DNA of 35,480 bases, from positions 1 to 35,480 of the forward strand of contig CABQNT010000023.1 in the NCBI GenBank assembly GCA_902465605.1, in the 5' to 3' direction. Made by a program: the position numbers and the translations under genes. This stretch comes from Prevotella sp902465605 (GTDB taxonomy: Bacteria; Bacteroidota; Bacteroidia; Bacteroidales; Bacteroidaceae). How positions within the stretch are numbered: position 1 is the first letter of the stretch; each line of letters begins with the position of its first letter. Positions 1-7,388 of this stretch are shown here, one piece after another. A model generated the notes under the pieces. It saw only the letters and a program-made list of their open reading frames with translations, searched no databases and was not told where the DNA came from.

Positions 1-45
1 GCGCCGATGGTACTGCAATGCAATGCGGGAGAGTAGGTAGCCGCC
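1..45 (+). rRNA. rrf: 5S ribosomal RNA, 3' end (partial)
   Basis: The first bases match the 3' end of a bacterial 5S rRNA: the GATGGTACTG loop, the GGGAGAGTAGGT segment and the GCCGCC tail. The 5' part lies outside the window. A rho-independent terminator follows directly, as expected at the end of an rRNA operon. The call rests on recognition of these conserved segments, not on an alignment. Confidence 0.85.
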
Positions 46-60
46 TTTTTTCAAACAGAA

Positions 61-94
61 GCCTTCAGGACTTAAAAGCCCTGGAGGCTTTTTT
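61..94 (+). terminator. Rho-independent terminator of the rRNA operon
   Basis: GCCTTCAGG pairs with CCTGGAGGC (G-U pairs allowed) across a short loop and is followed by six T residues. It lies 15 bases after the 5S rRNA 3' end. Confidence 0.85.
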
Positions 95-100
95 GATATT

Positions 101-136
101 AGGCCAATTAGGCCAATTGGGCTAATTAGGCTAATG
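101..136. repeat. Four tandem 9-bp repeats
   Basis: Four consecutive units: AGGCCAATT, AGGCCAATT, GGGCTAATT, AGGCTAATG. The first two are identical and the last two drift by one to three bases. They lie between the rRNA terminator and the insertion sequence. No function is evident. Confidence 0.8.
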
Positions 137-161
137 ATATGTAAGCATCCAACATTAGCAG

Positions 162-169
162 CTTTTTTC
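162..169. repeat. Left copy of IS target-site duplication
   Basis: CTTTTTTC directly outside the left IS end. The same eight bases are at 1612-1619 outside the right end. Confidence 0.8.
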
Positions 170-205
170 GGGTCAGTCGTAAAACCCAGTTGCAACCCTA
201 TCCCC

Positions 206-1184
206 TCATGCACATAATTTCATAAGCCTGTAAAGGAAGAAAGGAATGTCCGTTACTCCCCTGAACTGTACCCTGAAGGCTTTGACTTTTGCGTTGAAGG
301 ATTCAGTATTGGCATTTGTGGCTCTGTTGACAAAGAAATTGAGTATGGTATCATAATGGTTCTTAAAGGTGTCAATCACCGTATAGAAGTTGTCCACCCC
401 CAATTTCTCCACCTTATTAAACCACCTTGCCAGTTTCAGCCTTGCTGCGTCCTTGATGCTTTTGGCATTATAAACATCGGTAAGTTCCATGGCCAGGTCA
501 TAAGCTTTTTTGAGTTCTGGGTAGTTTTCAAAGATTATTTCCGCCCTTAGCCGTTGCGATTCCGTCCACTTGGACTTGTGTTTAGTCAGTATAAACTTCG
601 CCCTGGCAAGTAGTTGCTTGCGTGTGTCACCGTTGCTATATCTGAATGGCTTGTAGGTTTCGTTCTTGGCTTTGGCTTCCTTCATCTCCTCATTTTCTCT
701 GTCCCTTGCCATCCACCGGTAGGCTATGCGCATGTCGTCCAAAGCGTCATAGTAAAGTTTCTGCACATGAAACCTGTCACTGGTGATGAGTGCCTTGGGG
801 AACACCGTGCGCGCAATGATCATCATAGAGGAAGACAAGTCGAGCGTTATCTCCTTGACAGTCTTTCTTTTGGAAAGGTCAATCTTTTCCAGAACACGGA
901 TCACATCTTCGGCTTTTGTTCCCCTGACCACAGCTACCAGCGTACCCCTGCCACCTTTGCCAGCCTTGTTGGTCAGAAACGTATAGACCTCACCGCTGCT
1001 CAGACAAGTCTCATCGATACTCAGGCTCTCTCCCAGGTTCTCATCAAACAGCAGCCAGTCTCCCGCATGCGACAACTGCTCCCACTAGCGATAATCGCTG
1101 AAATGCTCCTTGTATTGGGTGGAAAGCTGCTTACCGTCTACGCCATAATGAGAGCCGATACCTGTAATGCTCTCCGCAGTAGAC
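206..1184 (-). pseudogene. ISL3-type transposase catalytic part (orfB), interrupted by a stop codon
   Basis: This frame encodes the DDE catalytic region of an ISL3/ISAon1-like transposase. LSIDETCLSSGEVYT carries the first acidic residue. LDLSSSMMIIARTVFPKA then SDRFHVQKL follows in the order typical of the family, and NANTESFNAKVKAF near the end carries the Glu. Upstream of residue Leu-Ser-His (1075) the frame continues as homologous sequence (HYGVDGKQLSTQYKEHFSDYR), but a TAG at 1085-1087 splits it from WEQLSHAGDW. The intact part from 1075 could start only from a TTG and would lack the segment before the first catalytic residue. The element is therefore probably immobile unless the stop is read through or another copy supplies transposase. 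Confidence 0.8.
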
Positions 1185-1190
1185 TCAATT

Positions 1191-1535
1191 CTACTCTTTT
1201 AAAAAAGAAACGAACTCAGGGGATAGTTTGCTGCCCTCAGCCGTCAGGTCATCGTAAGAATAACTGAATATCTCACCCGTGGAACTGTCACGCCATTTTC
1301 GACGGCGGACATGAAGGTAAACGGGCTTGCCACGAAGGGGAAAGTCTTGGACAACCCGTTCGGCGGTAAAGCCGTAACTGCTTACTGTGCCAGCCTTGCG
1401 GTCTACCTCTTCCATAAAGTTACGCTCATCCAACCAGAAGTCTATCTGGGAAATGCTCTCTTGGATATCTATCACATCAAAATAATCTGCGAGTATCTCT
1501 GGAAAGATACAACGCAACAATTGCTCGGTCTTCAT
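1191..1535 (-). CDS. ISAon1-type transposase, N-terminal protein (orfA)
   Basis: A 114-residue protein with the layout of the separate N-terminal region of ISAon1/ISL3-like transposases in Bacteroidota. It starts MKTEQLLRCIFPEILADYFD and has a basic stretch (VRRRKWRDSSTG, about residues 77-88) in the likely DNA-binding part. It ends in FLKE at a run of T and A bases (TTTTTTAAAAG on the coding strand) just before the second frame takes over, so ribosomal frameshifting or translational coupling into orfB is possible. The ATG lies 22 bases inside the right inverted repeat arm. The family assignment comes from recall of related proteins. Confidence 0.8.
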   Translation of the reverse strand: MKTEQLLRCIFPEILADYFDVIDIQESISQIDFWLDERNFMEEVDRKAGTVSSYGFTAERVVQDFPLRGKPVYLHVRRRKWRDSSTGEIFSYSYDDLTAEGSKLSPEFVSFLKE

Positions 1536-1611
1536 GATGCAAAGATAACAAATACCTATGAAATTATGTGCATGAGAGGGAGGGGTTGCAACTGGGTTTT
1601 ACGACTGACCC

Positions 1612-1619
1612 CTTTTTTC
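1612..1619. repeat. Right copy of IS target-site duplication
   Basis: CTTTTTTC directly outside the right IS end, matching 162-169. Confidence 0.8.
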
Positions 1620-1671
1620 GTGGTCTTCTTGCTTACCTTGTACGGTGGGTGAGAGGTCGGTGAATACGAAA

Positions 1672-1710
1672 GTAGGAGATAAACACCTATGATTAGTGCT
1701 TACCTCCTAC
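1672..1710 (-). terminator. Terminator-like hairpin after the fructan operon
   Basis: On the minus strand the RNA forms a 15-bp stem with two G-U pairs and a 9-base loop, followed by a short U-rich stretch. The same region on the plus strand would have A-C mismatches, so the structure favours minus-strand RNA. It lies 17 bases beyond the fructokinase stop codon. Confidence 0.75.
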
Positions 1711-1726
1711 TCGATTTGGGTCTTGT

Positions 1727-2611
1727 CTAATCTTTGATTTGTGCCGTGAATTTCTCAGGAAGTCGAGGCATGGCACCCTTTTGTGTGCACACGTAAGCAC
1801 TCACTTTCACTGCCAGTTCGTGTGCTTCTCTGATGGGTTTGCCCGACAGGATGGCGGCCGTGAAAGAACCAGTAAATGAGTCGCCGGCTCCAACGGTGTC
1901 GGCAACCTCCACCTTGGGCGTCTCCTGAAAGCTCTTCAACCCCTTTGCAAACACGTAGCTGCCATTCGTTCCGCAGGTCAACACAATCATGTCGAGGTTG
2001 TATTTGCCGAGAATCAACCAGCATTTGTTCTCAATATCAAGGCCTGGATAACCAAAAAGACGGCCGATGGCAACAAGTTCTTCGTCGTTAATTTTCAAAA
2101 TATTGCATCGTTTGAGTGACTCTTGGATAACCTCTTTGGTGTACAAGTTGCCACGCAGGTTAATGTCGAAAATCTTCAGACAGTCGTCTGGTGTGGCGTC
2201 GAGAAACTTCGCAATGGTCTCTCTCGACTGCTCACTGCGCTGGGCCAATGAACCGAAACAAACGGCGCTGCAGTTGTGGGCAGCCGCTTCCACCTCAGGT
2301 GTGAAAGGAATGTAGTCCCATGCCACGCCGGTCCGGATGTCGTAAGTGGGCACACCGTCAGCATCAAGTTCAACTCCTACCGTTCCCGTAGGGTAGTCCA
2401 CACGGGGCATGATGTGTTTCAACCCCTTTTCATCCAGTTCTTTTGCGGTTTGGTCGCCTAAGTCGTCATTGCCCAAAGCGCTCACAGCCACAGCCGAATG
2501 GCCAAACTGACTGGCATGATAGGCAAAATTAGCGGGGGCACCGCCAAGTTTGGCTCCTTCCGGAAGCACATCCCATAAAGCCTCTCCGAGGCCTACAATA
2601 TAACGTTCCAT
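1727..2611 (-). CDS. Fructokinase, PfkB family
   Basis: A 294-residue PfkB/ribokinase-fold sugar kinase, expected to phosphorylate fructose with ATP in the cytoplasm. It has the N-terminal GGAPANFA glycine motif (residues 23-30) and the C-terminal PfkB signature DTVGAGDSFTG at 238-248, with D244 as catalytic base. Length is normal for the family. It is the last gene of the minus-strand fructan operon, 10 bases after the MFS permease stop, so the two are probably translated from one message. Fructose as substrate is inferred from the GH32 and permease neighbours. It is comparable to the fructokinase in the Bacteroides thetaiotaomicron fructan locus. The symbol is left blank because frk/scrK/cscK naming cannot be settled from sequence. 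Confidence 0.9.
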   Translation of the reverse strand: MERYIVGLGEALWDVLPEGAKLGGAPANFAYHASQFGHSAVAVSALGNDDLGDQTAKELDEKGLKHIMPRVDYPTGTVGVELDADGVPTYDIRTGVAWDYIPFTPEVEAAAHNCSAVCFGSLAQRSEQSRETIAKFLDATPDDCLKIFDINLRGNLYTKEVIQESLKRCNILKINDEELVAIGRLFGYPGLDIENKCWLILGKYNLDMIVLTCGTNGSYVFAKGLKSFQETPKVEVADTVGAGDSFTGSFTAAILSGKPIREAHELAVKVSAYVCTQKGAMPRLPEKFTAQIKD

Positions 2612-2621
2612 ATCTTTGTTT

Positions 2622-3797
2622 TTAGTGTTTCACTTGAGTTATATAGGTAAACAGATAAGCCACACCGATAGCCATAACGCCTACCGCGCCAATCTGACCG
2701 ATGGCATCGCTGGCAAATCCCATGAGTAACGGGAACACCGTACCACCGAACAGCCCCATGATCATCAGACCACTCACGGCATTTTTCTTCTCGGGCACCG
2801 AAAGAAGTGCCTGCGAGAACACGATGGAGAAAATGTTGGAGTTACCATATCCCACTAAGGCGATAGCTGTATAGAGTATTGGCTTGGATGTTCCAACAAG
2901 CAGTCCGAGCATGGCCAATGTCATCATCGCGACGCTGATGACAAAGAATGTGCGACTCTTCATAACCCGCAAAAAATAGCTTCCTGTGAGACAGCCGATG
3001 GTGCGGAAAATGAAATACAGGCTCGTGGCAAAAGCGGCCTCGTTCAGTGTCATGCTCAACCGTTCCATCAAAATCTTCGGAGCCGTGGTGTTGGTACCCA
3101 CATCAATACCCACATGACAGATGATGGCGACAAAACTCAACAGCACAGCTGGTGTACCGAGCAGTCCGAAGGCTTTCGAAAAATGGCTTGCCACGGTGTC
3201 GTTCTCATCGGCATCGAGCGTGTCGGTTTCCTCCTCAATGGGCGTCGAGGCCAACAGCAGCGAGGCTATCACACCAACAATCATATAGATAGGGAAAAGT
3301 ACACGCCAACCCAAGCCGAAGGCCGGAATGGTGGCCAATGCTCCCCACATGGCAATATAGGGTGCCATGAGCGACGCGATGGCCTTCACAAATTGGCCGA
3401 AGGTGAGCGTCGCAGCAAGGTTTCCCTTGATGACGGTAGACACTAACGGATTGAGCGAAGTCTGCATCAATGCGTTTCCAATGCCCAATAGGGAGAAGGA
3501 GACGAGCATGACGTAGAAGTTTTCACTGAAAATGGGTAACAACAGCGAGATGTTGGTGACTACAAGCGACAGCAAGACGGTTTTTTTGCGTCCGATTTTG
3601 TTCATCAAAACCCCTGTGGGAACAGAGAAAATGAGAAACCAGAAGAATACCAGCGAAGGCAGGATGTTGGCAACCGAGTCGCTCAACGCAAGGTCTTCTT
3701 TCACATAGTTGGACGCAATGCCTACTAAGTCGACGAAGCCCATGGCGAAAAAACAGAGCATGACCGGTATCAAAGCGAGTTTATTTGTTTTGCACAT
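2622..3797 (-). CDS. MFS sugar permease, probable fructose importer
   Basis: A 391-residue hydrophobic protein with about twelve predicted membrane spans, of the major facilitator superfamily and closest in style to the fucose/hexose:H+ symporter group common in Bacteroidota loci. The MFS loop signature appears as GVLMNKIGRKK after the second span. A charged cytoplasmic loop (EEETDTLDADEND, about residues 193-205) marks the middle of the protein. It lies between the GH32 gene (50 bases upstream) and fructokinase (10 bases downstream), so the likely job is moving fructose released in the periplasm across the inner membrane. The substrate is inference from context; fold and topology are read from the sequence. 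Confidence 0.87.
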   Translation of the reverse strand: MCKTNKLALIPVMLCFFAMGFVDLVGIASNYVKEDLALSDSVANILPSLVFFWFLIFSVPTGVLMNKIGRKKTVLLSLVVTNISLLLPIFSENFYVMLVSFSLLGIGNALMQTSLNPLVSTVIKGNLAATLTFGQFVKAIASLMAPYIAMWGALATIPAFGLGWRVLFPIYMIVGVIASLLLASTPIEEETDTLDADENDTVASHFSKAFGLLGTPAVLLSFVAIICHVGIDVGTNTTAPKILMERLSMTLNEAAFATSLYFIFRTIGCLTGSYFLRVMKSRTFFVISVAMMTLAMLGLLVGTSKPILYTAIALVGYGNSNIFSIVFSQALLSVPEKKNAVSGLMIMGLFGGTVFPLLMGFASDAIGQIGAVGVMAIGVAYLFTYITQVKH

Positions 3798-3847
3798 GAC
3801 GTTGTTTTATAGTTTAAGATAGATTTAGCATTTGCTGCGCAGCCTTA

Positions 3848-5548
3848 TTATTTCAATTTGTAAATACGTGCCTTGCCACCCTTGACCGTAAGCTGCGTGT
3901 AGGGTGAGGATGGGAAGACTATGTTAGACATGGCCATTTTCCCATCGGCATCGAACACCTCGATGCTGCTTTTGTCGATGAAGATTTGAAGTGTGTTTAT
4001 TTTTCCGTAGGTTGGGGCTTTGGTCACCGTCGCAAAATTGCTCGAAAAACTTGTGTCGCCGCTCTTGGTACGATCCATCTCAAAAGTTTCGTTCTTGGCA
4101 TTATAAGCCATGGTGACCGTTTCTCCCTGACCATTGGACAGCGTGATAACAGTGTTGGCACGCAGCCGGACATCGACGCGACAGGCATCGCTGAGCCGCT
4201 TAACAGGTTTCGATGCAAAGGCATTCATGACTTCCGGACTCGGCTTGACGCTGCAATAGGTCTTTCCCTGATAGCTGAACAGACCGAGATCGCGCGGCAA
4301 ACCGTTGGCCGAACGATATTGCTTGGTGGGCACATCATTGGCATACTGCCAGTTGCTCATCCAAGACATGGCCACATGACGTCCGTCGGGAGCATTGCTG
4401 AAAGTGACGGTGGCATAGTGGTCCTTGCCCCAATCCATCCATTTGGTCACCTCCGGAGCGTCCTCACACATGAACTTGCGACCGTCGAAGGTGCCGATAA
4501 AATACTGAGTGGCCGATCCGCCGAAAGGTCCGCCAGGGTTGATGTTGCAAATGAGCAGCCATCGGTCGCCCATCTTCAGCAGGTCGGGGCATTCCCAAAC
4601 CCCATCGTGGTTGCCGTAACCCTCGCCGAAATCGCTTTCATGCGTCCAGTCTTTCAGGTTTGACGAAGAATAGATCTTCATGTGCTGCCCTTCGGCCAAA
4701 ATCATGTTCCATTTGCCAATTTCCTCATTCCAGAAAATCTTTGGGTCGCGGAAGTCGGGCGTGTTGGACACGATCACCGGGTTGCCCGCATATTTCGTAA
4801 ACGTCTGACCATTGTCCGTGCTGTAGGCCAAGCTCTGTGTCTGGCTTTGCCCGGCAGAAGTGTACATGGCCACAACGGCACCACTACCAAATCCAGCCGT
4901 ATTGTTTTTGTCTACGACAGCCGATCCGCTAAACACCGTTCCCAAGGCGTCCGGCATCACAGCGTCGCCCTCGAAGGTCCAGTTCATTAAGTCGCGTGAA
5001 GTGGAATGACCCCACGTCATGTTCTCCCACTGCGATCCGTAAGGATTGTGCTGAAAGTAGAGATGCCAAACACCGTCCTTATAAAACATCCCGTTGGGGT
5101 CGTTCATCCAGCCATAAAGAGGCGTGTGGTGATAGACAGGACGGAATTTCTCACGATTCTGCGTATCAAACGTATCAGCATACTTGATTGCCTTCCAACA
5201 GATAAAATCTTTGGTAGCTGTATGTCTGGCCTGTTCGTTAGCGTTACTGCGAGAAATGGTGATGTCGAGCAAGATGTCTTTCCCGTCAAATTCATCGAGG
5301 TCGAGAGGCACAAAGTTGTCAATCTTGTTCATGGCCAACTTGCAATTGAATTCCTTCACCACCTTTTGGTCCTGAAGAATCCGCACATGGTCGTTCTCGC
5401 GGCTTTCCTCCACAGGCAGCAACAGGTATTTTGAGTTGGTAGATACGCGCTGCATCACGTGGTTATCGCTAAGGAAATGGGTGGTTTGCGCGTGCAGGAA
5501 ACTAAGGGCAAACATTAAGAGAGAGATAACAAATATATTTTTTTTCAT
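3848..5548 (-). CDS. GH32 fructan exo-hydrolase (levanase/inulinase type)
   Basis: A 566-residue secreted GH32 enzyme that hydrolyses beta-fructosyl linkages. A type I signal peptide (residues 1-20, ending LHA before Gln21) without a lipobox points to the periplasm. An N-terminal beta-rich domain of about 100 residues, common in Bacteroidota GH32 proteins, precedes the five-bladed propeller. The GH32 triad is present: WMNDPNG at 147-153 with nucleophile D150, RDP at 267-269, and EC at 319-320 with acid/base E319. A C-terminal beta-sandwich ends near TVKGGKARIYKLK. It lies 80 bases after susD and 50 before the permease. Exo-action on inulin, levan or sucrose cannot be told apart from the sequence. 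No separate surface endo-fructanase lies in this locus. Confidence 0.93.
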   Translation of the reverse strand: MKKNIFVISLLMFALSFLHAQTTHFLSDNHVMQRVSTNSKYLLLPVEESRENDHVRILQDQKVVKEFNCKLAMNKIDNFVPLDLDEFDGKDILLDITISRSNANEQARHTATKDFICWKAIKYADTFDTQNREKFRPVYHHTPLYGWMNDPNGMFYKDGVWHLYFQHNPYGSQWENMTWGHSTSRDLMNWTFEGDAVMPDALGTVFSGSAVVDKNNTAGFGSGAVVAMYTSAGQSQTQSLAYSTDNGQTFTKYAGNPVIVSNTPDFRDPKIFWNEEIGKWNMILAEGQHMKIYSSSNLKDWTHESDFGEGYGNHDGVWECPDLLKMGDRWLLICNINPGGPFGGSATQYFIGTFDGRKFMCEDAPEVTKWMDWGKDHYATVTFSNAPDGRHVAMSWMSNWQYANDVPTKQYRSANGLPRDLGLFSYQGKTYCSVKPSPEVMNAFASKPVKRLSDACRVDVRLRANTVITLSNGQGETVTMAYNAKNETFEMDRTKSGDTSFSSNFATVTKAPTYGKINTLQIFIDKSSIEVFDADGKMAMSNIVFPSSPYTQLTVKGGKARIYKLK

Positions 5549-5579
5549 ATCAATTAATTTCTATGTTTTTATATGATCA

Positions 5580-5621
5580 CATCATTTTCAACAAATGATC
5601 CCTCATTTGTTGAAAATGATG
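5580..5621 (-). promoter_or_regulatory. Perfect 19-bp hairpin between susD and the GH32 gene
   Basis: Arms 5580-5598 and 5603-5621 are exact inverted repeats with a 4-base loop (TCCC on the plus strand). It lies in the 80-base gap between the susD stop and the GH32 start and begins 8 bases after the susD stop. No long T-run follows on the minus strand, so it is more likely an mRNA-protecting or partially terminating hairpin than a full terminator. It would favour high susC/susD message over the downstream enzymes. Confidence 0.75.
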
Positions 5622-5628
5622 CAGCTTA

Positions 5629-7365
5629 TTAATAACCTCTGTTCTGTATATACAGTCCGGGGATATAATAAAGTTGATTGTAAGGAATGGGGAAAAATTC
5701 ATTCTTCTGTGGTGTAAAATGGGCATCCTTATAATATTGGGCGTAGTTCTGGCCCTCATAAGAAGCTTGAGACTCACGCTTAAAATAGGCATTGAGTGTC
5801 TTTGAGGCAACACCCCATCGCCTCAAGTCAAAGAACCTTTCGTGCTCCATACCCAACTCTAAACGGCGTTCACGTCTCACACATTCTCTTGCAACATTTT
5901 TGCTAGCAAAATAGTTTTTCGGATAAAGTGCTATTTCACATTGATTGGCCGCATAGTCTATATGCTTTTCAATGGAATTTGCCGCCCGCTGCCTTATTAC
6001 ATTAATAATGTTTTCTGCTTCGTCAAGTCTGCCTAATTCCACAAGTGCTTCTGCACGGTCGAGCATCGAGCCTGTGTAGCGTATAACATATTCATTCATG
6101 GCAAAAGCCTGCCAAGGAGTATCATAGGTTTCTCCCTTGGACCTTTGGGGAACTTCTTTCAAAGATGTGTAGTAGCCATAAGTATTGGGCGTACGGGAGT
6201 TTGCCTTCGTAAGAGTATAGGCTTTCTCATACTTATAAGGGAATGTAGGCATCCCTACTGTATGGAAGAGTCTTGGATCCCATTTCTGAGTATTGGAATC
6301 ATCATTATTAATAGGATAGCTGTTGTGGTCTTTAGTGGCTTCCAACTCCGGAAGTCCAGCCTGCGTTTTGAAACTATTGACCAAATCCTGTGACGGCTTA
6401 TGAAAATCCCATCCACAAGACCAGATACCCCATGTGCCATTCAACATATTCGACCAATTGGCACGGCCAAAGGTTGTATGGTCGTCTTGATAATCGGAAC
6501 ATTGCACTGCAAATATTGACTCCTTACTATTATTATAGTCGGGCAAGAATATATCACCGTAATCTTCAAGATAGCCATATTGTGAATTAGCTACAACATC
6601 TGTGTATTCCACCACTTTCTGCATATAGTCCTTGTTGATGAAAGCCACACCGGTGCTGTCTTCATAGCCATTCCCCCAAGCTCTTTCGAGGTAACATTTA
6701 GCTATGTAGGCCGCTGCCGCCACCTTGTTGGCTCGCCCGCCGTCAGCTTGCTCTTTGGGCAACACATCATAGGCCGTTTGGAAATCAGCGATTACCTTGT
6801 CCCATAATTGGTCGTAAGTTAAGGCATCATTGCGTGTCTGTTCCTGTGATTTAGTTTTGTAAACTTCCTCGTCAATCCAAGGAATCTTGCGATAAACACG
6901 CAGCAATTTAAAATAGAAATGAGCACGCAAGAACTTCACTTCTGCTATACGCTGCTTTGTAATATCCTCACCCAGTTTCTCCTCACCATACTGATCAAGA
7001 GAAAGCAGTGCCCTATTACAGCGCGACACAGCACAATAGAGGCGATACCATAGCTCGTCGAGCGGCCCTAAGGTTGGCGTAAGCGAAGACCACACTTCAA
7101 TAGCATGGTATTCGGTATCGGTTATGCCGGATCCACCTTTTAGACAGTCGTCTGAAGCAAGGTCACCATAGGGCCAAAGGTTGAATGGATAAGTAAACCA
7201 GCAGTCACCAAGCATGGCATAAGCGCTGGTCACCATGCCATTGGGATCGGAATATGCCTTATCTTCGTCAACGACTGCAGAAGGTGTATAATCCAGAAAA
7301 TCATTGCAACCTGTCAATGAGAATCCAAGGCAAATTGATATAATAGAAAAGAATATTTTTTTCAT
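5629..7365 (-). CDS. SusD-like outer-membrane glycan-binding lipoprotein (fructan locus)
   Basis: A 578-residue SusD/RagB-family lipoprotein. The signal peptide ends in a lipobox (SLTGC) with lipidated Cys20, followed by the usual NDFLDYTP start of mature SusD proteins. Helical TPR-like segments follow (for example RCNRALLSLDQYGEEK and AEVKFLRAHFYFKLLRVYRKIP near residues 117-165), and the C-terminal part has the conserved RRERRLELGMEHERFFDLRRWG motif. It ends PGLYIQNRGY, a typical SusD C-terminus. It would sit on the cell surface as the lid of the SusC transporter, binding fructan oligomers. The susC stop is 23 bases upstream, so the pair is co-transcribed. Fructan specificity is inferred from the GH32 neighbour. 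Confidence 0.93.
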   Translation of the reverse strand: MKKIFFSIISICLGFSLTGCNDFLDYTPSAVVDEDKAYSDPNGMVTSAYAMLGDCWFTYPFNLWPYGDLASDDCLKGGSGITDTEYHAIEVWSSLTPTLGPLDELWYRLYCAVSRCNRALLSLDQYGEEKLGEDITKQRIAEVKFLRAHFYFKLLRVYRKIPWIDEEVYKTKSQEQTRNDALTYDQLWDKVIADFQTAYDVLPKEQADGGRANKVAAAAYIAKCYLERAWGNGYEDSTGVAFINKDYMQKVVEYTDVVANSQYGYLEDYGDIFLPDYNNSKESIFAVQCSDYQDDHTTFGRANWSNMLNGTWGIWSCGWDFHKPSQDLVNSFKTQAGLPELEATKDHNSYPINNDDSNTQKWDPRLFHTVGMPTFPYKYEKAYTLTKANSRTPNTYGYYTSLKEVPQRSKGETYDTPWQAFAMNEYVIRYTGSMLDRAEALVELGRLDEAENIINVIRQRAANSIEKHIDYAANQCEIALYPKNYFASKNVARECVRRERRLELGMEHERFFDLRRWGVASKTLNAYFKRESQASYEGQNYAQYYKDAHFTPQKNEFFPIPYNQLYYIPGLYIQNRGY

Positions 7366-7388
7366 GACTGTACATGAATTTGATGATG

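Larger units (their letters stand above)
170..1611 (-). mobile_element. ISL3-type insertion sequence (ISAon1-like)
   Basis: Both ends carry the same inverted sequence. The left end reads GGGTCAGTCGTAAAACCCAG from 170 and its complement ends at 1611. The match is perfect for 29 bp (170-198 with 1583-1611) and continues imperfectly to about 55 bp (170-224 with 1557-1611). The flanks CTTTTTTC at 162-169 and 1612-1619 form an 8-bp target duplication, the length usual for ISL3 elements. The element is 1442 bp long and carries two minus-strand transposase frames. Intact ends and duplication indicate a fairly recent insertion between the rRNA operon and the fructan locus, although the second frame now has a stop codon. 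Confidence 0.9.

Noticed and set aside
1191..1205. Classic -1 frameshift site linking orfA to orfB
   Set aside because: The TTTAAAA run looks slippery, but a -1 shift from orfA leads to a stop and the orfB frame needs +1 or -2. I therefore do not claim a programmed -1 event.
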